Part shown: in pieces, positions 18,525 to 27,284 of the stretch
Numbering within the stretch: the first letter of the stretch is position 1
How the letters are laid out: each line of letters begins with the position of its first letter
Assembly: GCF_000689415.1 (NCBI RefSeq)
Contig: NZ_HG322950.1
Location: 4,595,501 to 4,659,500, forward strand
Length of the DNA stretch: 64,000 nucleotides
Direction of reading: 5' to 3'
DNA from: Pseudomonas knackmussii B13
GTDB lineage: Bacteria; Pseudomonadota; Gammaproteobacteria; Pseudomonadales; Pseudomonadaceae
Notes under the pieces: model-generated
Databases searched by the model: none
What the model saw: the letters and a program-made list of their open reading frames with translations, nothing else
Told to the model about the DNA's origin: nothing
Translations under genes and position numbers: made by a program

Positions 18525-19340
18525 ATGGATAGGCCCCTGGAAAAACTGCGCAGCGCGCTGTTCGTGCCCGGCGACCGCCCGGAGCGTTTCGCCAAGGCCC
18601 TGGCCAGCGGCGCCGACGTGGTGATCGTCGACCTGGAGGACGCCGTGCATGCGTCCGCCAAGGCGCAGGCGCGCGAGCACCTGCGCGCCTTCCTCGATGC
18701 ACACTCCGAGGCCGGCGTCTGGGTACGGGTGAACATGGCCGGGCACCTGGAGCACAACGACGACCTGGAACTCTGCCGCCACCCCGGCGTGCTCGGCATC
18801 CTGCTGCCCAAGGCGGAAAGCGTGGAGCAAGTGGTCAACGCCGCCGCCATCGGCAAGCCGCTGCTGCCCATCATCGAAAGCGCGCCAGGGCTGGCAGCAT
18901 TGGCAGAAATAGCGCGGGTGCCCGGCGTGCAGCGCCTCACCTTTGGCGGATTGGACCTGTGCCTGGACCTGGGCATGAGCGCCGGCAGCGAAGCCGCCGC
19001 GCGGCTGCTCGATCAGGTGCGCTACGAGCTGCTGCTGCACACCCGACTCGCCGGTCTCGCCGCGCCGCTGGATACGGTGTTCCCCGACATCGCCGACCTC
19101 GACGGCCTCTCGCGCTTTGCCCGCGACGCCCGCGATGCCGGTTTCGCCGGCATGCTCTGCATTCACCCACGCCAGGTCCTGGGCGTGCACCAGGCGCTGG
19201 CGCCGACCCGCGAACAACTGGACTGGGCGCAGAAGATCGTCGGCGCGGCGCGTGGCAATGGCGCGTTCCAGCTGGACGGACAGATGGTCGATGCGCCGGT
19301 GATTGAACGCGCGCGACGCCTGCTCGCGCTGCACGACTGA
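18525..19340 (+). CDS. CitE-like lyase, citramalyl/malyl-CoA lyase-type
   Basis: A 271-residue TIM-barrel lyase of the HpcH/HpaI-CitE family. The N-terminal LRSALFVPGDRPERF and VVIVDLEDAV give the CoA- and Mg-binding Arg and Glu/Asp. PIIESAPGL and LTFGGLDLCLDLG follow, then CIHPRQV near the end. Related enzymes split citramalyl-CoA into acetyl-CoA and pyruvate, or malyl-CoA-type esters into glyoxylate and acyl-CoA. GAGGAGG overlaps the end of the dehydrogenase gene, so the three genes form one operon, closed by a terminator 19 bp downstream. Confidence 0.84.
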   Translation: MDRPLEKLRSALFVPGDRPERFAKALASGADVVIVDLEDAVHASAKAQAREHLRAFLDAHSEAGVWVRVNMAGHLEHNDDLELCRHPGVLGILLPKAESVEQVVNAAAIGKPLLPIIESAPGLAALAEIARVPGVQRLTFGGLDLCLDLGMSAGSEAAARLLDQVRYELLLHTRLAGLAAPLDTVFPDIADLDGLSRFARDARDAGFAGMLCIHPRQVLGVHQALAPTREQLDWAQKIVGAARGNGAFQLDGQMVDAPVIERARRLLALHD

Positions 19341-19359
19341 GGACAGCAACCTCGCATTC

Positions 19360-19386
19360 GCCGGCCCTTCATGGCCGGCTTTTTTT
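19360..19386 (+). terminator. Rho-independent terminator of the hydratase-dehydrogenase-lyase operon
   Basis: A 7-bp GC stem (GCCGGCC/GGCCGGC, 6-nt loop) is followed by seven T residues. Confidence 0.88.
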
Positions 19387-19592
19387 CGTCGGTAGTCTGC
19401 GGGGCGGTGCGTCCGCCACAAACGCGAACGCCCGGTCCATCGTGGAGACCGGGCGTGCGTTTACCACCTTGGGGTTGCCCCCGGAAAATCCGGTTGCCGC
19501 GGCGGATGCTCCACGGGCCGGATGTCGTTACCGGCCGCTGAAGGCCGTCGAACCGGGCGCGCGTCTTCTTGTGGAAGACGAACGCCCGCGAC

Positions 19593-20831
19593 TCACTTGA
19601 GCGGCAGCGTGTAGGAGAGGATCAGGCGGTTCTCGTCCAGCTCGCCGGCGCCATCGGAGCGCACCGTGGCGTTGCGCCAACGCACGCCGAAGTTCTTCAT
19701 CGGGCCGCTCTGCACCACGTAGGTGATGTCCAGGTTGCGTTCCCATTCCTTGCCGGCTTGGCCGCCGATCTCGTAGCCATCGCCACGGATATAGCGGTTG
19801 ATCATGACCAGGCCGGGCACGCCGAACGCGGCGAAATCGAGGTCGTGGCGCAGCTGCCAGGAAGTCTCGCGGGCGCGGGTGAAATCGAGAATCTGTACCA
19901 CGTTGGCGCCGTAGGTGTCGGCGTCCTGCAGGTACGGGAAGGGACTGTCGCCGCTGTTGTCCTGGTAGCCGACGCGGAAGGTCTGCGCGCCGTAGTTGGC
20001 CGAGAGCATCGCGGTGGTCAGGCCGTTGTCGATGTCGCCGCCACGGGCTGCGCCATTCTCGGAAGAATCGAAGTAGCCCAGATTGGCGCTGAGCACCCAG
20101 TCGCCGGCCTTCCGGCTGCCCTGGAAGCCCAGGTAGTTCTGCTGGTAGACATCCTGCAATTCGGCACGCCAGTAAGCGACGTTGACCGTCGGCGAGAAGG
20201 CGTAAGTGGCGCCGAAGTAGTCGAAGTGATCGCCGCTGACACCGTAGTTGCCGGCAAGTATCTCGTCGTGGTTACCGCTGGAGTTGCGGAAGTTGACCTT
20301 GTCGAAACGCCCCAGGTCCAGGGTCAGGTTGTCGATATCGGTGGAGCTGAGCGTGGCGCCGTTGTAGATCGGCGGCAGCAGGCGCGCGTCGCTGGAGAGC
20401 AGGATCGGCGTCTTGGGGGTGAAGCCGCCGACCTTCAGCTCGGTCTTGGCGATCTTCATCTTCGCCACACCGGAGAGGTCGCTGTAGCTGCCCGGGCCGG
20501 AGTCGCCGAAGCGGTTGGGCAGCAGGCCGGTACCGGCGCGCGCATCGGAGGAATCCAGCTTCAGACCCAGCGCGCTGTAGAGCTCCAGGCCGACGCCCAC
20601 GGTGCCTTCGGTGTAGCCGGACTTGGCGCTGAACATGAAGCCCTGGGCCCACTCTTCGCGCTTGGATTGCGGCGCGTTGTCCTGGCGAAAATCGCGGTTG
20701 AAATAGATGTTGCGCAGCGTGAGGTTGACGCTGCTGTCCTTGATGAATTCGGCGTGTGCCAGTGCCGGCAGCGCCAGCGCGGGAGGCAGCGCAAGCAGAC
20801 CGAAGAGCTGCGCCAGGGAGGGATTGTGCAT
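19593..20831 (-). CDS. OprD-family outer-membrane porin
   Basis: A 412-residue protein. The signal peptide (MHNPSLAQLFGLLALPPALA..., predicted cut after AHA) is followed by the OprD-type start FIKDSSVNLTLRNIYFNRDF. Alternating beta-strand sequence continues to a terminal strand LILSYTLPLK. OprD-family channels (OccD/OccK type) admit carboxylates and amino acids, so this porin probably brings in the substrate of the surrounding catabolic genes. It is transcribed divergently from the thiolase; the shared 290-bp region contains one of the four LysR-type operators. No clear Shine-Dalgarno precedes the ATG. Confidence 0.88.
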   Translation of the reverse strand: MHNPSLAQLFGLLALPPALALPALAHAEFIKDSSVNLTLRNIYFNRDFRQDNAPQSKREEWAQGFMFSAKSGYTEGTVGVGLELYSALGLKLDSSDARAGTGLLPNRFGDSGPGSYSDLSGVAKMKIAKTELKVGGFTPKTPILLSSDARLLPPIYNGATLSSTDIDNLTLDLGRFDKVNFRNSSGNHDEILAGNYGVSGDHFDYFGATYAFSPTVNVAYWRAELQDVYQQNYLGFQGSRKAGDWVLSANLGYFDSSENGAARGGDIDNGLTTAMLSANYGAQTFRVGYQDNSGDSPFPYLQDADTYGANVVQILDFTRARETSWQLRHDLDFAAFGVPGLVMINRYIRGDGYEIGGQAGKEWERNLDITYVVQSGPMKNFGVRWRNATVRSDGAGELDENRLILSYTLPLK

Positions 20832-21027
20832 GGAGGTATCCGTGTTGGTTGTTGTTGTTCTGCGAAACGGGAAACGACCCGGAGGGGGAACGCCGGGGTG
20901 CGCAGAAGGATGCAAAGGCGAAGACACGGAGAGGTATTGGGTTTTGCTTAAGGAGCCGTTTCAGGAAAACGAAGAGCGCTGCGCAGCCCAGGCGGGCGCG
21001 GCGACTTAAGCAATGTCGAAGGCGGGC

Positions 21028-21042
21028 TTTCGAGATGCGAAA
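21028..21042. promoter_or_regulatory. LysR-type operator copy A (porin/thiolase promoter region)
   Basis: TTTCG-AGATG-CGAAA, a perfect 5-bp inverted repeat with T-N11-A geometry, is preceded by GGCGGGC. It is the best-conserved of four copies in the catabolic cluster and lies 80 bp upstream of the thiolase start. Confidence 0.6.
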
Positions 21043-21121
21043 TTCCCGTGCCGCGCCACCTTGCCCATGCTGGCCGGCATTCCCCTGCCCCACCCCCAAC
21101 TCCAGGAACAAGGCCGACCCC

Positions 21122-22318
21122 ATGCACGACGCGCTGATCGTTTCCCCCCTGCGAACCCCCATCGGCAAGTTCGGCGGCGCCCTCGCCGCGCTGAGCGCCG
21201 ACCAGCTCGCCGCCGGCATCATCCAGGCGCTGCTGCAACGCGTGGATATCCCCCCGGCAACGCTGGACGAGGTGATCGTCGCGCAGTCCTACGCCTCCAG
21301 CGAAGCGCCCTGCATGGGCCGCTTCGCCGCCCTCGCCGCCGGCCTGCCGGTGGAGGTGCCCGGCTATACCCTCGACCGGCGCTGCGGTTCCGGCCTGCAG
21401 GCGGTGATCGACGCGGCGATGCACGTGCAGACCGGCGCAGCCCAAGCGGTGCTGGTGGTGGGCGTGGAAAGCATGAGCAACATCGAGTACTACAGCACCG
21501 ACATGCGCTGGGGCGCCCGCGCCGGCAGCGTGAAGTTCCACGACCGCCTGGAGCGCGGCCGCGAACGCTCGCAGCCGCAGGAGCGTTTCGGGCGCATTTC
21601 CGGCATGCCGGAGACTGCCGAAAACCTGGCCCGCGACTACGCCATCAGCCGCGAGGAGGCCGACCGTTTCGCCGTGCGCAGCCACCAGAACGCTGCCAGC
21701 GCCTGGCGCGAGGGTCGTTTCGCCAGCGAGGTGGTGCCGGTCACCGTGCCGGGCAAGCGCGGCAGTCAGACCGTGGTGTCGATGGACGAAGGTATCCGCG
21801 AAGAAGCCAGCCTGGACGGCATGGCCGGTCTGCGCACGCTGCTGCCCGAGGGTGTCTGCACTGCCGGCAACTCCAGCCAGCAGAACGATGCGGCGGCGGC
21901 CTGCCTGGTGGTCTCGCGCGAGTACGCCGAACGCTATCGCCTGGAGCCCATCGCCCGCCTGGCGGGCTGGGCAGCGGCCGGCTGCGACCCGGCGCGCATG
22001 GGCATCGGCCCGGTGCCGGCAGTGGAGAAGCTACTGCAAAGCACCCGGCGCACGCTGGCGGAGATGGACCTCATCGAAGTCAACGAAGCTTTCGCCGCCC
22101 AGGCCCTGGCCGTGCTCAAGGCCTGGGGCCTGGAGAACGACGAGCGGGTCAACGTCAACGGCTCAGGCATCTCCCTCGGCCACCCGATCGGCGCCACCGG
22201 CGTGCGCATCATGACCACCCTGCTCCACGAGATGCAGCGCCGCGGCTCGCGCTACGGCCTGGAGACCATGTGCATCGGCGGCGGCCAGGGCCTGGCGGCC
22301 CTGTTCGAGCGCGTGTGA
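21122..22318 (+). CDS. Thiolase (3-oxoadipyl-CoA / acyl-CoA acetyltransferase)
   Basis: A 398-residue thiolase. The acyl-binding Cys88 lies in RRCGSGLQAV, GHPIGATG supplies the histidine near residue 353, and CIGGGQG near residue 383 supplies the second cysteine. The reading frame extends far upstream, but homology begins at MHDALIVSPLRTPIGKFGG, so I start there. In this neighbourhood it should cleave 3-oxoadipyl-CoA, or a methyl derivative, to acetyl-CoA and succinyl- or methylsuccinyl-CoA. The PcaD-like gene follows after 8 bp and is co-transcribed. Chain preference is inferred from context only. Confidence 0.88.
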   Translation: MHDALIVSPLRTPIGKFGGALAALSADQLAAGIIQALLQRVDIPPATLDEVIVAQSYASSEAPCMGRFAALAAGLPVEVPGYTLDRRCGSGLQAVIDAAMHVQTGAAQAVLVVGVESMSNIEYYSTDMRWGARAGSVKFHDRLERGRERSQPQERFGRISGMPETAENLARDYAISREEADRFAVRSHQNAASAWREGRFASEVVPVTVPGKRGSQTVVSMDEGIREEASLDGMAGLRTLLPEGVCTAGNSSQQNDAAAACLVVSREYAERYRLEPIARLAGWAAAGCDPARMGIGPVPAVEKLLQSTRRTLAEMDLIEVNEAFAAQALAVLKAWGLENDERVNVNGSGISLGHPIGATGVRIMTTLLHEMQRRGSRYGLETMCIGGGQGLAALFERV

Positions 22319-22326
22319 GGCCCAGG

Positions 22327-23196
22327 ATGAACTGGATCGAAGTCAATCGAATAGCCCTGCGCTACCAGCTGCTGCCGGCGCGCCGCGCTGACGCCCCGGT
22401 GCTGGTGCTGGTGCACGAAATGGGCGGCAGCCTGGAAAGCTGGGACGGGCTGTGTTCCACGCTCTACGGCGAGCTGACGCTGCTGCGCTACGACACCCGC
22501 TGCGCCGGCCTGTCGGAGAAGTTCCCCGGCGAACTGGAGATCGACGCCCACGTTGCCGACCTGGCCGCGCTGCTCGATGCGCTGGCCATCGATGTGCCGG
22601 TGGCGCTGATGGGCGTCGCCGTGGGTGCCGCCATCGCCATCCGCTTCGCCGCACGGCATCCGCAGCGCTGCCGGCAACTGGTCGCCCTCGCTCCCGCCTG
22701 TGGCGTGCCGGCCGCCGCCCGTGATGCCACCCGGCAACGCGCAGCAGCCCTGCGCGAAGAAGGCCTGGGCGAACTGGTCCCGGCGCTGCTGGAGAAAACC
22801 TGGCCGGAGCCGCTGCGCACCGATACCGACACCTTCGAGGCCTTCCGCCTGCGCTGGCGCGCCGCCGATCCGCAGGGCTTCGCCGCCACCTTCGGCATGC
22901 TCGCCGGGCTGGAACTGGAAGCGGACCTGCCCCGCCTTCCACCACGCACGCTGTTCGTGGCCGGCGAATACGACGCGCTGCGGCCGCCAGCGGAGATCGA
23001 CCGCCTGGCCGGATTCGCCGCACAGATCGAAGCATTGGCGGTAGCCTCCGGGCATTTCATGCCCTTGCAGAGCCCCCGCCTGGTGGCGGCGCTGGTGCGC
23101 GGTTACCTGTGCGACGGACACAGCGGTGCGGCGGTCTACCGGGACTTCATCGCCCAGTCGGAACACCGCGTCGGCGCTGCCGGCCACGCAGCCTGA
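22327..23196 (+). CDS. Alpha/beta hydrolase, 3-oxoadipate enol-lactonase-like, nucleophile Ser replaced
   Basis: A 289-residue alpha/beta-hydrolase similar in layout to PcaD (oxyanion HEMGGSLESWD; RYDTRCAGLS; late GEYDALRPP and SGHFMP). The nucleophile elbow, normally GxSxG, reads G96-V-A98-V-G100, so the catalytic Ser is Ala; the codon is GCC. The acid and His are kept. It may therefore be a non-hydrolytic member, use another mechanism, or be inactive, with the neighbouring lactonase-like proteins doing the lactone step. The start is 8 bp after the thiolase stop. Confidence 0.78.
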   Translation: MNWIEVNRIALRYQLLPARRADAPVLVLVHEMGGSLESWDGLCSTLYGELTLLRYDTRCAGLSEKFPGELEIDAHVADLAALLDALAIDVPVALMGVAVGAAIAIRFAARHPQRCRQLVALAPACGVPAAARDATRQRAAALREEGLGELVPALLEKTWPEPLRTDTDTFEAFRLRWRAADPQGFAATFGMLAGLELEADLPRLPPRTLFVAGEYDALRPPAEIDRLAGFAAQIEALAVASGHFMPLQSPRLVAALVRGYLCDGHSGAAVYRDFIAQSEHRVGAAGHAA

Positions 23197-23268
23197 GGGA
23201 ACCCGTGCACGGCCGCGCCGTGACAGCCGAACATTCAACCCAAGAACAACAATGAGGAACCTCGCCCC

Positions 23269-24159
23269 ATGATGCAGTCGCGCATGATCGGTGACATCAA
23301 GGTCACCCGCATTCTCGAGTACGCCGGCCCGACCCACGACCCGGCTTTCCTGTTTCCGCAGATGGAACAGGGCGTGCTGGCCGAACACCGCGAGCTGATG
23401 GCGCCCAACCACTGGATCGAGCACATGAACAGGCTCATCGTCACCATCCAGTTCTGGATCGTGCACGTGGGCAACGAGATCGTGGTGATCGACACCGGCG
23501 TCGGCAACTTCAAGCCGCGCCCGGGCATCGCACGGATGAACATGCTCAACGGCCTGGTACGCGAGTGGATGATTGCCGCCGGCGCGCCGCCGGAAAAGGT
23601 CACCCAGGTGGTGATCACCCACCTGCACTCCGACCACGTGGGCTGGAACACCACCTGGAAGGATGGCCGCTGGGAACCGACCTTCCCCAACGCCACCTAC
23701 CATTTCCCCAAGGACGACTTCGACTTCTGCCACCAGGGCAAGAACAGGGAAGGCGGCGTCATCGATGTGTTCGGCGAATCCTTCTTCGACAGCGTGATGC
23801 CCATCGTCGATGCGGGCCTGGCGAGGATGATGGTGCCCGGCGAGGAAATCGCCGACTGCCTGCAAGTGCAGGCGGCCCCCGGCCACAGCCCCGGCCAGGT
23901 GATCTTCAAGGTGCGTTCCGGCGGTGAGGAAGGCATCTTCTGCGGCGACATCCTGCACAGCCCGGTACAGATCGTCCTTCCGCAGATCAACTCCGGCTAC
24001 TGCATCTGGGAGGATACCGCCCGTCAGACACGCCTGGCCTTCCTCAACGACGCAGCGGACTCCGGCGCACTGATCCTCCCGGTGCATTTCGGTGAACCGC
24101 ACTGCGGCTTCATCCGCCGTCAGGGCTCGGGCTTCGCCTTCGAGGCGGCCCACTGGTGA
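23269..24159 (+). CDS. MBL-fold hydrolase, lactonase-like
   Basis: A 296-residue metallo-beta-lactamase-fold protein. Metal ligands are visible in THLHSDHVGW (about residue 122), APGHSPGQ, FCGDILHSP and the C-terminal HFGEPHCG. Such proteins include N-acyl-homoserine-lactonase-like and other lactone hydrolases, which suits a cluster handling muconolactone-type compounds. It lies 72 bp after the PcaD-like gene and before a GC-rich hairpin, so it is probably the last gene of the thiolase operon. Tandem ATG codons at 23269 and 23272 are both possible. Confidence 0.84.
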   Translation: MMQSRMIGDIKVTRILEYAGPTHDPAFLFPQMEQGVLAEHRELMAPNHWIEHMNRLIVTIQFWIVHVGNEIVVIDTGVGNFKPRPGIARMNMLNGLVREWMIAAGAPPEKVTQVVITHLHSDHVGWNTTWKDGRWEPTFPNATYHFPKDDFDFCHQGKNREGGVIDVFGESFFDSVMPIVDAGLARMMVPGEEIADCLQVQAAPGHSPGQVIFKVRSGGEEGIFCGDILHSPVQIVLPQINSGYCIWEDTARQTRLAFLNDAADSGALILPVHFGEPHCGFIRRQGSGFAFEAAHW

Positions 24160-24171
24160 GCCGGTGACCTG

Positions 24172-24203
24172 CGCCCGCGCACGCATCTGGATGTGCGCGG
24201 GCG
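24172..24203 (+). terminator. GC-rich hairpin at the end of the thiolase operon
   Basis: An 11-bp perfect stem (24172-24182 with 24193-24203) with a 10-nt loop begins 12 bp after the stop. It lacks a T-run, so it is a weak terminator or an mRNA-stabilising end. Confidence 0.45.
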
Positions 24204-24268
24204 TGGGCTACCAGAACGGCGCCGGGCCGACGAATGCCGTCTATGCAGGCCATTCGCCAGCCAGTACC

Positions 24269-24280
24269 GTGGTATACCAC
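24269..24280. promoter_or_regulatory. Palindrome upstream of the LysR gene
   Basis: GTGGTATACCAC, a perfect 12-bp palindrome, is centred 26 bp before the LysR start. It could be an autoregulatory site. It differs from the four TTTCG-type boxes. Confidence 0.35.
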
Positions 24281-24300
24281 TTGGCAAGAAGTACCTGACC

Positions 24301-25203
24301 ATGGCGATGCATTTCGATATCACGGATTTCCGCTTGTTCATCAACATCGCGGAAACCAGCAGCCTCACCCGCGGCGCGGAACGCTCCTTTCTCTCCGTGC
24401 CGGCGACCAGCAACCGCATCAAGAACCTCGAGGACAACCTCGGCATGCGTCTGCTGGAGCGCTCGCCCCAGGGCGTCACGCTGACCAACGCCGGCAGGAC
24501 CTACCTGCAGCACGCACGCATCATTCTCTCGCAGCTGGAGATGCTCACCGGCGACCTGCAGCAGTACGCCGAAGGTCTCAAGGGACAGCTACGTCTGCTG
24601 GCCAACACCACCGCGATCACCGAGTACCTGCCGCCGGTGGTGGGTGAGTACCTCAAGACCCACCCCGACGTGCACATCGACATGCGCGAGCGCCTTTCCG
24701 ACGACATCGTGCGCTGCATCCGCGACGGCAGCGCGGACCTGGGCATCGTCTCCGGCAGCGTGGTCACCGACGGGCTGCAGAGCGTACCGCTGGTGAGCAG
24801 CCGGCTGATGGTCATCGCCCCGGAAGGCCATCCGATCCTCGAAGGCGGCGAGGTGCATTTCAAGGAGGCACTGCAATACGCCTTCGTCTCGCTGCTCGAA
24901 GGCAGCGCCATCCACGTGTTCCTCAGCCGCGCGGCGGCAGCGCTGCACATCCCGCTGACCATCCGTGTGCAGGTCGCCAGCTCCGACGCGATCTTCCGCA
25001 TGGTCGAGGCCGGCGCCGGCATCGCCATCGTGCCCCAGGCCGGATTCGAGCGCCTCAAGGGCAGCCAGAAGATCGGTTCCTGCAAGCTGCTCGACCCCTG
25101 GGCGGTGCGCACCTTCCAGCTCTGCGCGCAGGATTTCGACGGCCTCTCGGCCTTCGCCCGCGATTTCGCCGACAGCCTGATCGACTGCTACCGGGCGGCT
25201 TAA
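24301..25203 (+). CDS. LysR-family regulator, probable controller of the catabolic cluster
   Basis: A 300-residue LysR protein. The winged helix (FRLFINIAETSSLTRGAERSFLSVPATSNRIKNLEDNLGMRLLERSPQGV) lies at residues 6-65, followed by an effector domain with DGSADLGIVSG and VEAGAGIAIVP segments. I start at MAMHF because the helix begins six residues later; upstream open codons have no support. It is the only LysR gene inside the catabolic cluster, and four similar T-N11-A boxes lie before the surrounding transcription units. It is therefore the likely activator. The inducer is presumably a pathway lactone or acid. Confidence 0.86.
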   Translation: MAMHFDITDFRLFINIAETSSLTRGAERSFLSVPATSNRIKNLEDNLGMRLLERSPQGVTLTNAGRTYLQHARIILSQLEMLTGDLQQYAEGLKGQLRLLANTTAITEYLPPVVGEYLKTHPDVHIDMRERLSDDIVRCIRDGSADLGIVSGSVVTDGLQSVPLVSSRLMVIAPEGHPILEGGEVHFKEALQYAFVSLLEGSAIHVFLSRAAAALHIPLTIRVQVASSDAIFRMVEAGAGIAIVPQAGFERLKGSQKIGSCKLLDPWAVRTFQLCAQDFDGLSAFARDFADSLIDCYRAA

Positions 25204-25221
25204 TCCCAGGTTAAGCCCGCC

Positions 25222-25236
25222 TTTCGAAGAGGCCAA
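25222..25236. promoter_or_regulatory. LysR-type operator copy B (before the cyclase gene)
   Basis: TTTCG-AAGAG-GCCAA is preceded by GCCCGCC and followed by TTGT. It matches copy A in the left arm and in spacing, and lies about 95 bp upstream of the cyclase-family start. Confidence 0.5.
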
Positions 25237-25329
25237 TTGTCCGCCTCCGACGAGTCTGGGAGCCTTGCAGCACAGGGACGCACGCCACCCCGGACGCCCC
25301 GCCACCTATAAGAACAAGGACCATCGACC

Positions 25330-26382
25330 ATGGCCGAACCACGCTGGAAGAAACGCCCCGAAGGCTCGAACTGGGGCGACTTCGGCCCCGACGACCAGAA
25401 AGGCCGGTTGAACCTGCTGACGCCACAGAAGGTGCTGCAGGGCATCGCCGAAGTACGCGAAGGCCTGGCCTTCTGCCTCAGCCTGCCGCTGGACTACCCC
25501 GGCGGCAATGCGATGAACGTCAACCGCCTGCCGCCGATCCTGCGCCCGCTGCTGCGCAAGGGCGGCGTCAACATGAACTACCAGTACCAGTGGATCCAGG
25601 AAGGCCGCCCCGACGTGCTCAGCGACGACCTGGCGATTCTCCACCTGCAGTACTCCACCCAATGGGATGCGCTCTCCCATGTCGGCGCGCTGTTCGATGC
25701 CAACGATGACGGCGTGCCCGAGCCGCTGTACTACAACGGCTTCAGCGCCGGCGGCGACGTCGAAGGCCCCAGCGAGCTGGAGGACTGCGGCATCGCCGGG
25801 CCGATCAAGCCCCACAGCACTTCCTGCGCCCACGCCCTGGGCATCGAGCGGATGGCCGAGACCTGCGTGCAGGGCCGTGGCGTGATGATCGACCTGCACC
25901 ACCACTACGGCCTGGGCCGCACCCATGTCGGCTACGACCAGCTGATGCGCGTGCTCGAAGCCGACCGCGTGGAAGTAGAGGCCGGCGACATCGTCTGCCT
26001 GCACACCGGCTACGCCGAAGCCCTGCTGGGAATGAACCGCAACCCCGACCCGGCAGAGCTGGAACGCCTGGCCGCCGTGCTCGACGGCAACGACAGCCGC
26101 CTGCTGAACTGGATCACCGACAGCAACCTGGTGGCCATCGCCGCCGACAACTACTCGGTGGAAATCTTCCCCGCCGGCCACGCCGGCGACTGCTGCTCGG
26201 TGATGCCGCTGCACCATCACTGCCTGTTCAAGCTCGGTGTGCACCTGGGCGAGCTGTGGCACCTCACGCCGCTGGCCCAATGGCTGCGCGCCAACGACCG
26301 CAACCGCTTCCTGCTGACCGCCCCGCCGCTGCGCCTGCCCGGCGCCGTCGGCGCGCCGCTCAACCCCATCGCCACCGTCTGA
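25330..26382 (+). CDS. Cyclase-family protein (kynurenine formamidase-like metal hydrolase)
   Basis: A 350-residue member of the large cyclase superfamily. The metal-binding signature, HxGTHxDxxxH in short members, appears as STQWDALSHVG, the form seen in the longer fungal/bacterial group. A second acidic/His set (DLHHHYG; HHHCLFK) follows. Members hydrolyse formamides or lactones or act as isomerases; here a lactone or enol-lactone ring is a reasonable guess. AAGGACC precedes the ATG. The SDR gene starts 12 bp downstream and is co-transcribed. Confidence 0.78.
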   Translation: MAEPRWKKRPEGSNWGDFGPDDQKGRLNLLTPQKVLQGIAEVREGLAFCLSLPLDYPGGNAMNVNRLPPILRPLLRKGGVNMNYQYQWIQEGRPDVLSDDLAILHLQYSTQWDALSHVGALFDANDDGVPEPLYYNGFSAGGDVEGPSELEDCGIAGPIKPHSTSCAHALGIERMAETCVQGRGVMIDLHHHYGLGRTHVGYDQLMRVLEADRVEVEAGDIVCLHTGYAEALLGMNRNPDPAELERLAAVLDGNDSRLLNWITDSNLVAIAADNYSVEIFPAGHAGDCCSVMPLHHHCLFKLGVHLGELWHLTPLAQWLRANDRNRFLLTAPPLRLPGAVGAPLNPIATV

Positions 26383-26394
26383 CGGAGTTCCCAC

Positions 26395-27096
26395 GTGCCC
26401 AAAGAACGCGTACTCATCACTGGAGGCGCCTCCGGTATCGGCGCCGCCATCGCCCAACGCTGCCGCGAGGACGGCTATGAGCCGGTGATCATCGACCGCA
26501 TCGGCGACGGCCTGATCGCCGACCTCACCGACACCGCCGCCACCGCAGCCGCGCTGCAGCAGGCCCTGGCCGACGGGCCGATCACCCGCCTAGTGAACAA
26601 CGTCGGCATGGTCTGCCCGAACCCGGCGGACGAGCAGAGTTTCGAGGATCTGGAGCGGGTGTGGGCGCTGAATGTGCGCTGCTCGCTGCAGTGCATGCAG
26701 GCGCTGCTGCCGGGCATGAAGGAAGCCGGCTTCGGGCGCATCCTCAACATGTCCTCGCGCGCCGCGCTGGGCAAGGAACTGCGCACCGCCTACGCCGCCA
26801 CCAAGGCCGGGCTGCTGGGCATGACCCGCGTCTGGGCGCTGGAACTGGGCCGCCACGGCATCACCGCCAACGCCATCGGGCCGGGGCCGATTCGCACCGA
26901 GCTGTTCGAGCGCGCCAACCCGCCGGATAGCCCGCGCACCCAGGCAATCATCGACAGTGTGCCGGTCAAGCGCCTCGGCGTGCCGGACGACATCGCCCAG
27001 GCCGCCTCGTTCTTCCTCGATCAGCGCGCCGGTTTCGTCACCGGCCAGGTGCTCTATGTCTGCGGCGGCATGACTGTCGGCGTGGCCGCCGTCTGA
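26395..27096 (+). CDS. SDR-family oxidoreductase
   Basis: A 233-residue classical SDR with the cofactor motif TGGASGIGAA (residues 9-18), NNVG, catalytic Ser in NMSSRA, YAATKAG, and the late GQVLYVCGG. It is short between strands 2 and 3, where the Asp in IIDRIGDG suggests NAD rather than NADP preference. It starts with GTG behind GGAGTT, directly after the cyclase gene. Its substrate is probably a hydroxy/oxo intermediate of the pathway. The family is certain, the reaction unknown. Confidence 0.83.
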   Translation: MPKERVLITGGASGIGAAIAQRCREDGYEPVIIDRIGDGLIADLTDTAATAAALQQALADGPITRLVNNVGMVCPNPADEQSFEDLERVWALNVRCSLQCMQALLPGMKEAGFGRILNMSSRAALGKELRTAYAATKAGLLGMTRVWALELGRHGITANAIGPGPIRTELFERANPPDSPRTQAIIDSVPVKRLGVPDDIAQAASFFLDQRAGFVTGQVLYVCGGMTVGVAAV

Positions 27097-27110
27097 GCCC
27101 TTACCAAAGT

Positions 27111-27140
27111 GCGCCAGCCCGCACTGCACAAGGCTGGTGC
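27111..27140 (+). terminator. Hairpin after the cyclase-SDR operon
   Basis: A 9-bp stem (27111-27119 with 27132-27140, one G-U pair) starts 15 bp after the SDR stop. No T-run follows, so terminator function is tentative. Confidence 0.35.
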
Positions 27141-27168
27141 GCCCTCTTAACCGGCGGTTAAACGCCCC

Positions 27169-27183
27169 TTCCGCAGACTGAAA
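27169..27183. promoter_or_regulatory. LysR-type operator copy C (before the CoA-transferase genes)
   Basis: TTCCG-CAGAC-TGAAA with TTGT following keeps the 5-5-5 geometry of copy A with changes in the arms, about 100 bp before the pcaI-like start. A GGTTAAnC segment 15-20 bp upstream is also shared with copy B. Confidence 0.45.
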
Positions 27184-27284
27184 TTGTGGCCCTCCAGACG
27201 CACTGGCAAGCTGGTTTCCAGGGGCGATGAGGGCTTTCGAAAGCCGCGTCCGTCCGCGATAAAAACGACAAAGGACCCGCAGTC

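Noticed and set aside
21013..23196. Plus-strand open frame of 727 codons over the thiolase and hydrolase
   Set aside because: It is Arg/Gly/Pro-rich shadow sequence; the thiolase and hydrolase frames carry all the motifs.
22252..24186. Minus-strand open frame of 644 codons
   Set aside because: Antisense shadow of three motif-bearing genes with no ribosome site or domain.
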